From CAVOOW01 sp963697675 (lineage in GTDB: Bacteria > Actinomycetota > Actinomycetes > JACCUZ01): DNA of 64,000 bases. The position numbers and the translations under genes were made by a program. The notes below the pieces were generated by a model that saw nothing but the letters and a program-made list of their open reading frames with translations, was not told where the DNA came from and made no database searches. Positions 32,632 through 40,554 of this stretch are shown one piece after another (positions within the stretch are counted from its first letter, which is position 1; the number at the start of each line of letters is the position of its first letter). Where the stretch lies: positions 310,001 to 374,000 of the forward strand of contig CAVOOW010000001.1 in NCBI GenBank assembly GCA_963697675.1, read 5' to 3'.

Positions 32632-33675
32632 GTGGTCGTTGTCATGAAACCGGACGCCGAGCCCGACGATGTCGCGGCCGTCATCACCCGCGTCGAGGCG
32701 GCGGGCGGCGAGGCCTTCGTCAGCCGCGGTGTGACGCGCACGATCATCGGCCTGGTCGGGGACATCGAGGCGTTCAGCGGGCTCAACCTGCGCGGCATGT
32801 CCGGCGTCGCCGACGTGATGCGGGTGTCGTCGCCCTACAAGCTCGTCAGCAGCATCCATCACCCCGACAAGACGACCGTCTACGTCGGCGGCGTCCCGAT
32901 CGGCCCCGACACCTTCACGCTGATCGCCGGACCCTGCGCGGTCGAGACCCCCCAGCAGACGCTCGAGGCTGCGGAGATGGCCAAGGCCGCCGGCGCGACG
33001 CTGCTGCGCGGCGGCGCCTACAAGCCGCGTACGTCGCCCTACGCCTTCCAAGGTCTGGGTGAGGCGGGTCTGCGCATCCTCGCCGACGTTCGGGAGGCGA
33101 CCGGGCTGCCCGTCGTGACCGAGGTCGTCGACGCTCACGACGTCGACCTCGTCTGCTCGTACGCAGACATGCTGCAGGTCGGCACCCGCAACATGCAGAA
33201 CTTCGGGCTGCTGCAGGCAGTCGGCCAGTCGGGCAAGCCGGTCATGCTCAAGCGCGGCATGCAGGCGACCATCGAAGAGTGGCTGATGGCGGCGGAGTAC
33301 ATCGCGCAGCGCGGCAACCTCGACATCGTCCTGTGCGAACGCGGCATCCGCACGTTCGAGACGGCGACCCGCAACACCCTCGACATCAGCTCCGTGCCCG
33401 TGGTCCACGACCTGGCCCACCTGCCGGTGATCGTCGACCCGTCACACTCCGGCGGACGGCGCGACCTCGTCGTGCCGCTGTCCCGCGCGGCGATCGCGGT
33501 CGGCGCCGACGGCATCATCGTCGACGTCCACCCCCACCCCGAGAACGCGCTCGTCGACGGGCCACAGGCGCTGGTCGACGACGACCTGCGGGCGCTCGCT
33601 GCCGCCGTGCGCCAGCTGCCGCCGCTGGTGGGCCGCCGCCCGGCCAACGCGGCTACCTCAGCAACGCGTTCCTGA
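32632..33675 (+). CDS. aroF: DAHP synthase, type I beta (KDO8PS-like)
   Basis: 347 residues. An N-terminal ferredoxin-like regulatory domain (VVVVMKPDAEPDDVAAVITRVEAAGGEA, about 1-70) precedes the barrel: FTLIAGPCAVETPQQTLEAA, LLRGGAYKPRTSPYAFQGLG, VVTEVVDAHD, GTRNMQNFGLLQAVG, VMLKRGMQATIEEWLMAAEYI, IVDPSHSGGRRDLVVPL. It condenses PEP and erythrose 4-phosphate, the first shikimate step. The N-terminal domain usually mediates feedback inhibition by tyrosine or phenylalanine. A second, unrelated DAHP synthase lies 4.5 kb to the right. Its end overlaps the threonine aldolase gene by 23 bases. Confidence 0.92.
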   Translation: MVVVMKPDAEPDDVAAVITRVEAAGGEAFVSRGVTRTIIGLVGDIEAFSGLNLRGMSGVADVMRVSSPYKLVSSIHHPDKTTVYVGGVPIGPDTFTLIAGPCAVETPQQTLEAAEMAKAAGATLLRGGAYKPRTSPYAFQGLGEAGLRILADVREATGLPVVTEVVDAHDVDLVCSYADMLQVGTRNMQNFGLLQAVGQSGKPVMLKRGMQATIEEWLMAAEYIAQRGNLDIVLCERGIRTFETATRNTLDISSVPVVHDLAHLPVIVDPSHSGGRRDLVVPLSRAAIAVGADGIIVDVHPHPENALVDGPQALVDDDLRALAAAVRQLPPLVGRRPANAATSATRS

Positions 33676-34675
33676 TCACGGCCGCGGCCTTGTCCACCTG
33701 CTCGTCGTCGACGTCGAGGTGGGTCAGCACGCGTAGATGCGTCGGGTCCAGCGCACCGATCAGGACGTCCTGCTCGCGGCACCGGGCGACGACCGCGGGA
33801 GCGTCGGGCACCACGAGCACGACGATGTTGGTCTCGACGGTCGCGGGGTCGACCACACCCGGGACGCCGTCCGCGATGGTCTGCGCCAGCCGACGGGCCC
33901 GCGCGTGGTCGTCCGCCAGGCGCGCGACATTGTGGTCGAGCGCATAGAGCCCGGCCGCGGCGAGGATGCCGACCTGCCGCATCCCGCCACCCTGTCGCTT
34001 GCGCCACACGCGCCCCTCGGCGACGCGCTCGGCGGAGGACACGAGCAGTGAGCCGATCGGTGCGCCGAGGCCTTTCGACAGGCACACCGAGACGGTGTCG
34101 AACAGTTCGCCGTACGACGACAGTGGCGTGCCGCTTGCCACATGGGCATTCCAGAGTCGGGCGCCATCGAGGTGCATCCGTACGCCTGCTTCGCTCGTGA
34201 CCGCCCGCAGCCGCTGGATGGATTCGAGCGGCTGCACGGTCCCGCCGCCGAAGTTGTGAGTGTTCTCGACCACGACTGCGGCGGTCGAGACGAGGTGCGG
34301 TCCGGCGTCGGGCCGCATCATCGCCGCCACGCGCTCGGGGTCGAGCAGACCTCGCTGGGCCTGCCAGGTGCGGGTGGTCACCCAGGAGACGGCCGCGGTG
34401 GCGCCGAGCTCGGCGCGTACGACGTGTGCCTCCTCGTCGCAGAGCATCTCCTGGCCGGGCCGGACGAGCAGCCGTACGCCGAGCTGGTTGGCCATCGAGC
34501 CGGACGGCGTGAACACGGCGGCTTCGTGGCCCAGCAGCCCCGCCACGCGAGCCTCGAGCTCGGCGACCGTCGGGTCTTCGCCGTAGACGTCGTCGCCGAC
34601 GGGTGCGGTCGCCATGGCTTCGCGCATCGCGGGGGTGGGACGGGTGACAGTGTCGCTGCGCAGGTCGATCGGCAT
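33653..34675 (-). CDS. ltaE: Low-specificity L-threonine aldolase
   Basis: 340-residue PLP enzyme, fold type I: MPIDLRSDTVTRPTPAMREAMA, PVGDDVYGEDPTV, HEAAVFTPSGSMANQLG, HLDGARLWNA (Asp to pyridine N), and SVCLSKGLGAPIGSLL (PLP lysine). It cleaves L-threonine or L-allo-threonine to glycine and acetaldehyde. The ATG has TAAGGT 7 bases upstream (ACCTTA at 34683-34688). It converges on aroF with overlapping 3' ends. Confidence 0.92.
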   Translation of the reverse strand: MPIDLRSDTVTRPTPAMREAMATAPVGDDVYGEDPTVAELEARVAGLLGHEAAVFTPSGSMANQLGVRLLVRPGQEMLCDEEAHVVRAELGATAAVSWVTTRTWQAQRGLLDPERVAAMMRPDAGPHLVSTAAVVVENTHNFGGGTVQPLESIQRLRAVTSEAGVRMHLDGARLWNAHVASGTPLSSYGELFDTVSVCLSKGLGAPIGSLLVSSAERVAEGRVWRKRQGGGMRQVGILAAAGLYALDHNVARLADDHARARRLAQTIADGVPGVVDPATVETNIVVLVVPDAPAVVARCREQDVLIGALDPTHLRVLTHLDVDDEQVDKAAAVIRNALLR

Positions 34676-34682
34676 CCCACGG

Positions 34683-34688
34683 ACCTTA
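34683..34688 (-). promoter_or_regulatory. Leaderless-type -10 of ltaE
   Basis: TAAGGT on the minus strand lies 7 bases before the ATG at 34675. Confidence 0.6.
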
Positions 34689-34705
34689 CGGCCTCGCGAC
34701 TGACG

Positions 34706-35317
34706 TCAGACGGCGAGGGCGACCACGAGCACGTTGTCGAGATAGCGACCGTGGACATGGTCATAGAGACCGCCGCAGGTGATCAGCCGCAGCATCCTGT
34801 CCGGGGTCGCGCCATAGACCTGTTCGGTCGGGAAGTTCGCGCGCGCCACCCGGCGGATCTGCGCAATCTCGAACCGGGCTGTGACGCCGTCGGAGCGCGT
34901 GACGATCACGGTGTCCCCCGGCCGGAGATCGGTGAGACGCCAGAAGACTGCCGGGCCGACCAGCGAGTCGCGGTGCCCCGCCAGGACGGCCGGGCCGAGC
35001 TCGCCAGGCACCGACGAGCCCGGGAACCAGCCGGCCCGCTGCGGGTTCACGGGCGGCTGCAACCGGCCGCTCGAGGTCACGCCGAGCTTCTCGAGCGGCG
35101 TGTCGACGCCGATGGCAGGTATCCGCAGGCGCAGCGGCCGGACCTGCCCGTGGTCGGCGCCGGCCGCGGCGGCAGACGGTGCCGGCTCGACCGGGACGGC
35201 GTCGGTCGTCGGCGACGCCGGCGTGCTCGGCCGCGCGCCTGGCCGAGCCGGCGCCGCGCAGGACAGCAGCAAGGAGCCGACGACCAGCGCGCAGGCGACG
35301 CGGGCGGAGGTCCTCAA
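34706..35317 (-). CDS. Class F sortase
   Basis: 203-residue sortase. N-terminal hydrophobic segment ACALVVGSLLLSCAAPA could be a signal anchor or, with LLSC, a lipoprotein signal. A Pro/Ala/Thr linker leads to the sortase domain: LRIPAIGVDTPLEKLGV, GWFPGSSVPGELGPAVLAGHRDS (catalytic His), FEIAQIRRV, RLITCGGLYD (catalytic Cys) and GRYLDNVLVVA (Arg). Class F sortases attach surface proteins or cleave sorting signals in actinobacteria. The start appears to be TTG at 35317, overlapping the stop of the DUF4397 gene (TTGA), so the pair is translationally coupled and the neighbour is a likely substrate. Confidence 0.85.
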   Translation of the reverse strand: MRTSARVACALVVGSLLLSCAAPARPGARPSTPASPTTDAVPVEPAPSAAAAGADHGQVRPLRLRIPAIGVDTPLEKLGVTSSGRLQPPVNPQRAGWFPGSSVPGELGPAVLAGHRDSLVGPAVFWRLTDLRPGDTVIVTRSDGVTARFEIAQIRRVARANFPTEQVYGATPDRMLRLITCGGLYDHVHGRYLDNVLVVALAV

Positions 35318-36173
35318 ACCCGAGCGCGCCGCCGCGTCCAGGCCAGACCGGTGAGGAGCAGAGCCGCCAGGACAGTGACCGGCAGCAGCGCCCTGCGCCA
35401 ACCTGGATCCGTCAGCCGGTGCCATGCCGCCGAGGCCGGTGTCGACCGAACCGACCGGCATGGTCGCCGAGCCGGCCGCATCGGTGTGCGTGTCGAGCTG
35501 GACGGCCTTCTTGCCCTTGTCCAGGACGAGGACGGTGTAGATGGATCCGGCGTCAACCTGCACGGCTTCCTCGGCGGGTTTGACACCTGTCGACTGCGGC
35601 GTCGCCTCGAGCGTCACCTGCTGGGCCGGCACCTCCGCATAGTCCGTCGTCGAGGGGAACGACACGTTCTCGGCGATGGTCTTACCCGTGGTCGTCGTCA
35701 CGTCGACGACCGGCGCGACCGAGGACGCCTGGACGACACGCATCCGCGCCTTTCCGGGGTCGGGAGGGCTGAGGTCGTCGGTGAGGACCTTCAGCGAGAT
35801 GTTGGCGTAGCGGTCCACGCCGGCCACCGTGTAGGCCTCGCCGGATCCGACCTCCAGGTTCGTACTCAGGATCGGTGCGCTCTTCTCGCTCGCGCCGGGC
35901 GCACGCATGGCGACGGTGTAGTGGCCGGGCGAGACGCGCTGGTAGTCCGACAGCGCGCCGTAACCGACGCTGGGGAGCATCGTGGAGTACTTGTCTGCCG
36001 CGGAACGATGTCACCCACACGTCGACCTCCGGAGTGTCGGGTGAGAGGTGCGCGAGCCTGATGTAGCCAGGCATGGCGGCGGCAGTCGCCGGCGCCGCGA
36101 TGAGCGGCAGCAGCGACAGCGCCGCCACGAGCGCGGCGATGAGGACAGGCACAAGCCGGCGGCGCACGGTCAC
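35314..36173 (-). CDS. DUF4397 surface protein, likely sortase substrate (two frameshifts)
   Basis: About 286 residues. Signal peptide VTVRRRLVPVLIAALVAALSLLPLIAAPATAAA, then a DUF4397 domain (GYIRLAHLSPDTPEVDVWVTSF, YGALSDYQRVSPGHYTVAMRAPG, MRVVQASSVAPVVDV). Frame shifts are needed near 35996-36001 and 35405-35425. The C terminus is VDTGLGGMA, a hydrophobic helix (LLPVTVLAALLLTGLAW) and TRRRARV, the layout of a cell-wall sorting signal, with VDTGLGG in the place of an LPxTG-like motif (inference). Start GTG overlaps the upstream stop; the class F sortase follows with overlapping codons. Confidence 0.75.
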
Positions 36174-37063
36174 GGAGACTCCTGGGAGACGGTGGGGAAG
36201 CTTCCGCTGTTGAGAAGCTCGACGGATGCAGGCAGCAGATATCTGACGGAGACTTGTCGTTTGGTGCCGTCGTCCACTTCGTCGACGACAGGTCCGGCAA
36301 GCGCTCCTCGTTGCGTGGTAACGAAATCCTTGAGGTCACGTGCGTTCGTGGCAGTGACCGCGTGACCGTCGACGCCCTGGATCTGGAGCGTGCGTACGAG
36401 AGCATTCGGTGCATCGGCCGGGTCCGGCACCAAGGCAACTGTGAGCGAGTGCTGTGACGCGAGCCCTGCAAGGATCACGAGCACACGCTCGTCGACCTGG
36501 CCACCGCGCAGCGCTGCGGAGCCTCCGACAAACGTGAGGCCAAGGTTATGGAGCAGCTCGGTGCCGGCCGAGGCGCGAGCGGCGTCCTCCGACGGATCGG
36601 TGCCGGTCACCTGATGCACCTCGAGATCGGAACCGGGAAGTGTCGCAACCACCGGCGCGGCGGCAAGGACCTGCTGGGTGAGGGTTCCCGTGAGCACGTC
36701 ACCGGAGTTGGGGGTCACGACCAGCAGGTCGCCGGTGCGGGCGGCGACCTGGTCGTTGGGGAACACCTGGCGACCGGGCAGTCCGGCGGCGAAGTCGTCG
36801 ACCAGTTCCGGCGGCACGAGCAATCGGGTGCCCGCGGCAGTGTTCTGCTCCAGCCAGCGCACGGCGAGCGATCTCCCGGCGGGCGCGGGCGCGGCACTGG
36901 ATGCACTGGGCCGGGCGCTCGCGCTCGGCGTCGGCTCGTCGTCGCGGACGGCGAGAACCGCCGCGATCGCGGCAACAAGCAGCACCAATGCGATGACGAC
37001 CGCGGTCACGACGGCCAGACGCTGTCCGGTGAGGCGCGGGTCCGGGTGCGGATCGGTGAGCAA
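36170..37063 (-). CDS. Membrane-anchored extracytoplasmic protein, unknown
   Basis: 297 residues. A short cytoplasmic N terminus (LTDPHPDPRLTGQRL) precedes one transmembrane helix (AVVTAVVIALVLLVAAIAAVLAV), a Ser/Pro/Ala-rich spacer, and an extracytoplasmic domain with WLEQNTAAGTRLLVPPELVDDFAAGLPGRQVF, DLLVVTPNSGDVL and GGQVDERVLVILAGLASQHSLTVALVPDP. I recognise no family. The apparent start is TTG at 37063; an ATG eight bases upstream is in another frame, so a frameshift is possible. Stop overlaps the DUF4397 start (GTGA). It is part of the surface locus with the sortase. Confidence 0.65.
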   Translation of the reverse strand: MLTDPHPDPRLTGQRLAVVTAVVIALVLLVAAIAAVLAVRDDEPTPSASARPSASSAAPAPAGRSLAVRWLEQNTAAGTRLLVPPELVDDFAAGLPGRQVFPNDQVAARTGDLLVVTPNSGDVLTGTLTQQVLAAAPVVATLPGSDLEVHQVTGTDPSEDAARASAGTELLHNLGLTFVGGSAALRGGQVDERVLVILAGLASQHSLTVALVPDPADAPNALVRTLQIQGVDGHAVTATNARDLKDFVTTQRGALAGPVVDEVDDGTKRQVSVRYLLPASVELLNSGSFPTVSQESP

Positions 37064-37075
37064 CGGCTGCTCATG

Positions 37076-37954
37076 TCATCGGATGCCGCAACGACCTGGT
37101 CGGACTCGCGGCGTCGCGCGCCTGGCGCGCTCGCGACCTCGGGCTCGTGCCGCGACCTCCGGCTCGCCTCCGCCTCCGCGACCTCGTGTGCTCCGGACCG
37201 GCTGCCGCTCCTCCGCGACCTCCGGCTCTGCCTGCTCCTCCGCGACCTCCGGCTCTGCCTCCGGACCTCCGGCTCGCTCCGCGACCTCCGGCGTCCGCCC
37301 GCTGCCTCCGCGACCTCCGGCTCTACCTCCGCCTCCGCGACCTCCGGCTCGGACCTCCGGCTGCCTCCGCGACCTCCGGCTCTGCCTCCGCGACCTCCGG
37401 CTGCCTCCGCTCGCGACGCCGCCTCCGGCTCGGCTCGGCCGCGACCGGCGGCCGCTGCGTCGCCGTTGGAGGGCCCGGCGCGTTCCTCGTCGGAGATCGT
37501 GCGACCGAGCCGCACCCAGTTCGACCAGTCGCGCCAGGTCAGGCGACCGCTCGCCGGCGCCGCGGGTCCTTCCCTGGTCTCCACCGGCAGATCTGCTTCC
37601 GGTTCGACCACCGGCTCCGCGCGATCGGTGGTCGGCTGCGTCGCCCCGTCGCCGACCGTCCGCGGCCGGACGTCGGTGCGGTCGAAGTTCATGGCGCGGC
37701 CGGTGGTGCGCCGCACGTCGAGCTGCGCATCGGAGATCCGCAGGCCGAGGTCCAGCCACTCCCAACCCTCGCTCGCGGTGAGGGCGCGACTGTCTGAGCG
37801 CGACGTCGTGTCGGCACCGTCGCGGGGTCGAACGGTCGCCTACTTCGTCCTCGTGTGGGCGCAGATCGATCACGTCCGGCGAGTCGGCCTCAGCCGACTC
37901 GGCCCCTCGTTCTGCCTCGATCTCCCGATCAGCCCGCGGCTGTTTCTCCCCCAC
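37076..37954 (-). CDS. EPEVAEA-repeat protein, unknown (several frameshifts)
   Basis: The N-terminal frame begins VGEKQPRADREIEAERGAESAEADSPDVIDLRPHEDEVGDRSTP and must shift near 37824 to continue DSRALTASEGWEWLDLGLRISDAQLDVRRTTGRAMNFDR, LTWRDWSNWVRLGRTISDEER. A low-complexity tail then carries about ten copies of a 13-16-base unit reading EPEVAEA. Frames switch within it, so the true C terminus is uncertain; the stop at 37076 fits best, 12 bases before the next gene. No membrane segment is seen. It is presumably the cytoplasmic first gene of the surface operon; function unknown. Confidence 0.5.
   Translation of the reverse strand: MGEKQPRADREIEAERGAESAEADSPDVIDLRPHEDEVGDRSTPRRCRHDVALRQSRPHRERGLGVAGPRPADLRCAARRAAHHRPRHELRPHRRPAADGRRRGDAADHRSRGAGGRTGSRSAGGDQGRTRGAGERSPDLARLVELGAARSHDLRRGTRRALQRRRSGRRSRPSRAGGGVASGGSRRSRRQSRRSRRQPEVRAGGRGGGGRAGGRGGSGRTPEVAERAGGPEAEPEVAEEQAEPEVAEERQPVRSTRGRGGGGEPEVAARARGRERARRATPRVRPGRCGIR
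37140..37405. repeat. Degenerate tandem repeat (CCGGAGGTCGCGGAGG unit)
   Basis: The plus-strand core GCGACCTCCGGCT recurs about ten times between 37151 and 37400 (for example 37214, 37241, 37308, 37337, 37367, 37389), with spacers of 5-25 bases. Minus-strand translation gives EPEVAE in changing frames. Confidence 0.8.
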
Positions 37955-38151
37955 CAACGGCCCCCAGCATCCGCGACGTCGTACGCCAACTGCTCACACG
38001 ATCGCGCCTACTCTGGCCAAGAAAGCACGGCATTACACTCGTTCGGCCAAATTTCACGTGCCGTCGCGAAGCGCTCACTCAGGGTGGGCGTTGCGATGCG
38101 TCGTCGAACTGCTACGCAATGTCCGACAGCGGCGATGTCAGAGACGCAGCG

Positions 38152-39459
38152 TCAGCGCGTAGCGAGCATCTCCGCGACGAGGAACGACAGCTCGAGCGAC
38201 TGCTGGTGGTTGAGCCTCGGGTCGCAGGCGGTCTCGTACCGCATCGGCAGGGTCAGCTCGTCGATGCCACCCGCGCCACCGAGGCACTCGGTCACGTCGT
38301 CGCCGGTGAGCTCGATGTGAACGCCGCCCGGGTGCGTGCCCAGCGCGCGGTGCACCTCGAAGAAGCCGCGGACTTCCTCGATCACGTCGTCGAAGCGACG
38401 CGTCTTCAGTCCGTCCGGCGCCTCGAACGTGTTGCCGTGCATCGGATCGCACACCCATGCGACGAGTGCGCCGCTTGCGGTGACCTTCTCGATCAGAGGC
38501 GGCAGTGCGTCACGAACATGACCGGCTCCCATGCGGGTCACGAACGTGAGCCGACCCGGCTCGCTGTCGGGGTCGAGCCGCTCCACGAGAGCGAGCACCT
38601 CGTCGGGTGTCGTGCTAGGCCCGATCTTGACGGCGATCGGGTTGCGGATGCCGGCGACGAAGTCGATGTGCGCCCCGTCGAGGTCGCGCGTCCGATCCCC
38701 CACCCACACGAGGTGCGCCGACACGTCATAGGGCAGACCCGTGCGCGAGTCGATGCGGGTGAGGGCGCGCTCATAGTCGAGCAGCAGTGCCTCGTGGCTC
38801 GAGTAGAGGTCGACGGTGCGGAAGGCTTCCGGGTCGACGCCGCAGGCGAGCATGAACGACAGCGCCCGGTCGATGTCGCCCGCCATCTCCTCGTACTTCT
38901 TGTGCGCCGTGTTGTCGCGAACGAAGCCCTGGTTCCAGGAGTGCACTTGACGGAGGTCGGCGAGACCGCCCTGCGTGAAGGCGCGCACGAGGTTCAGCGT
39001 CGAGGCCGACGTGTTGTAGACCTTCAGCAGCCGGCGCGGATCGGGCGTACGTGATGCCTCGTCGAACGCGACCCCGTTGACAGCATCGCCTCGGTAGGCG
39101 GGCAGGGTCACCCCGTCGCGCGTCTCGGTGTCCGAGCTGCGGGGCTTGGCGAACTGGCCGGCGATGCGCCCGATCTTCACGACCGGAACGCGGGCACCGT
39201 AGGTCAGCACGACCGCCATCTGGAGCAGGGTCTTGAGCTTGTTGCGGATCGCATCGGCGCCGGAATCGGCGAAGGTCTCGGCACAGTCGCCGCCCTGGAG
39301 CAGGAAAGCCTCGCCCCGTGCGACGGCACCGAGCCGCTCCTTGAGCCCGTCGCACTCACCGGCAAAGACCAGGGGCGGATAGGCCGCCAGCTCCGCGACC
39401 ACGTCGGACAGGACGGCGGCGTCGGGCCAGAGCGGCTGCTGCAGGGCGGGTTCGGGCAC
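38152..39459 (-). CDS. aroG: DAHP synthase, type II (plant-type)
   Basis: 435-residue class II 3-deoxy-D-arabino-heptulosonate 7-phosphate synthase: PPLVFAGECDGLKERL, EAFLLQGGDCAETF, VVKIGRIAGQFAKPRSSDTE, LPAYRGDAVNG, FTQGGLADLRQVHSWNQGFV, SSHEALLLDYE, HLVWVGDRTRDLDGAHIDF, NPIAVKIGPS, WVCDPMHGNT, GGVHIELTGDDVTECLGG. It makes DAHP from PEP and erythrose 4-phosphate; in mycobacteria it is the feedback-regulated form and partners chorismate mutase. GTG at 39459 is chosen from TACGCT 6 bases upstream; the longer frame runs into hairpin A2. Confidence 0.93.
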   Translation of the reverse strand: MPEPALQQPLWPDAAVLSDVVAELAAYPPLVFAGECDGLKERLGAVARGEAFLLQGGDCAETFADSGADAIRNKLKTLLQMAVVLTYGARVPVVKIGRIAGQFAKPRSSDTETRDGVTLPAYRGDAVNGVAFDEASRTPDPRRLLKVYNTSASTLNLVRAFTQGGLADLRQVHSWNQGFVRDNTAHKKYEEMAGDIDRALSFMLACGVDPEAFRTVDLYSSHEALLLDYERALTRIDSRTGLPYDVSAHLVWVGDRTRDLDGAHIDFVAGIRNPIAVKIGPSTTPDEVLALVERLDPDSEPGRLTFVTRMGAGHVRDALPPLIEKVTASGALVAWVCDPMHGNTFEAPDGLKTRRFDDVIEEVRGFFEVHRALGTHPGGVHIELTGDDVTECLGGAGGIDELTLPMRYETACDPRLNHQQSLELSFLVAEMLATR

Positions 39460-39465
39460 GGGCTC

Positions 39466-39471
39466 AGCGTA
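39466..39471 (-). promoter_or_regulatory. Leaderless-type -10 of aroG
   Basis: TACGCT on the minus strand lies 6 bases before the GTG at 39459. Confidence 0.6.
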
Positions 39472-39504
39472 CGGGGGCCCCGGCCCCGCCGCGGCACCGT
39501 CCCG

Positions 39505-39601
39505 CCGGAATCGACCACGTTCAGCAGGGGTACGGACGGTTCGCAAGGCGTGCAGGCCTTGCGAACCGTCCGCCAGCATGCTGAACGTGGTCGATTCCCG
39601 G
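39505..39601. repeat. Nested hairpin element, family A, copy 2
   Basis: Perfect 20-base outer arms (39507-39526 and 39579-39598, GGAATCGACCACGTTCAGCA) and perfect 16-base inner arms (39534-39549 and 39556-39571, GGACGGTTCGCAAGGC). It begins 10 bases after the YCII-gene stop and ends upstream of the aroG promoter, so it could end YCII transcription. Compared with copy 1 the inner stem tip differs but remains paired. Confidence 0.85.
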
Positions 39602-39611
39602 CGGCGGCGAG

Positions 39612-39923
39612 CTACATGTCGATGGCTTCGTAGATGTCGACCGTGCCGCCGCCGGACAGCGCCGGGCAGTCCTTGACCAGCGTGGTTGCGGCACCCAGGC
39701 TGTCGGCCGTGACGATGGAGTAGCCGGTCAGGGCGGTCGATCCGCCGTCGGAGACGGCGCCGTCGGAGGCGATGCTCGCCGACGCGCCGAACGGGGCCCC
39801 GCGATCGACGACGGCGTCAGCCAAGCCGCCGAGCCACGCGGTCCAGGCCGCCATGACGGCCGCTCCGGCCTCCTCGGTCTCGGGCATCGATCCGCCGCTG
39901 TAGGCGAGGACGTAGTTGGCCAT
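39612..39923 (-). CDS. YCII-related domain protein
   Basis: 103-residue YCII/DGPF-type dimeric alpha-beta barrel protein: MANYVLAYSGGSMPETEEAGAAVMAAWTAWLGGL, VDRGAPFGASASI, ALTGYSIVTADSLGAATTLVKDCPAL, TVDIYEAIDM. Proteins of this fold often sit with ECF sigma factors or act in small-molecule breakdown; no reaction is known. AAGGAG lies 8 bases before this ATG, which fixes the start. Followed by hairpin A2. Confidence 0.82.
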   Translation of the reverse strand: MANYVLAYSGGSMPETEEAGAAVMAAWTAWLGGLADAVVDRGAPFGASASIASDGAVSDGGSTALTGYSIVTADSLGAATTLVKDCPALSGGGTVDIYEAIDM

Positions 39924-40108
39924 GATGATCTCCTTCGAAATCGGTGGATCCGCTGACTGCGGCCGCACCTATCCGACGAGCGGAGCCCGCCGGAATCGAC
40001 AGCCCGACGCGGCCGGATTTCAGGGACATCCGGCGCAAGCCCGGCCGGCCTCCCTGCCGTCGGGACATCGCTGTGGCGCCCGAAGGCGGGTCGGGGCATG
40101 CTGCGCGC

Positions 40109-40540
40109 ATGACCGAACCCACGCCCCAGGAGCCGGCGGTCCCCGAGGCGCTCCCTGGTGAGATCGAGTTCACCCTGACCTGGAAGGCGGTCGATGGTCG
40201 GCTGTCCGGGGTCCTCGATGGCCGAAATGTCTGCGACCACCCCGTGCGCCTCTCGAACAAGCCGGTGCTGATCCCGGTAGGGGTGGACGGCGAACCGCTC
40301 GACGCGCAGACGGTCGTGACTCTGGAGCTGCGGCTGCCTCCCTATGCCGACGTCGGGCCGGGTCAGGTGGCCAGCTCAGGGGTGTCGTGGGGCGGCTGGG
40401 ACGGTCCGCCGGCGAGCGGCACGGTGATCGTGAAATGGGACGGAGGGCAGGTGGAGGTGGCTGCGTCCGGACCACCGCAGCCCTCATCCAGGGGACCGGG
40501 GACGAACCTGTCGTCGTCCTGGTTCACCCTCGTCGGCTGA
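40109..40540 (+). CDS. Conserved hypothetical protein
   Basis: 143 residues: a Pro/Glu N terminus, then IEFTLTWKAVDGRLSGVLDGRNVCDHPVRLSNKPVLIPVGVDGEPLDAQTVVTLELRLPP and SGTVIVKWDGGQVEVAASGP. Alternating hydrophobic residues suggest a small beta-sandwich; there is no signal peptide. Similar short actinobacterial proteins exist, but I recognise no domain. ATG at 40109 has CATGCT, a variant of the local -10, 6 bases upstream. Converges on pfkA with 14 bases between. Confidence 0.6.
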   Translation: MTEPTPQEPAVPEALPGEIEFTLTWKAVDGRLSGVLDGRNVCDHPVRLSNKPVLIPVGVDGEPLDAQTVVTLELRLPPYADVGPGQVASSGVSWGGWDGPPASGTVIVKWDGGQVEVAASGPPQPSSRGPGTNLSSSWFTLVG

Positions 40541-40554
40541 CTTCAGCCGAACGC

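Noticed and set aside
12125..39579. Similar peptides (ADGSQ..HA.RTVRTP..RGRF) before the ATP-grasp and aroG genes
   Set aside because: They are translations of the two copies of hairpin family A, not conserved protein N termini; the real starts lie downstream.
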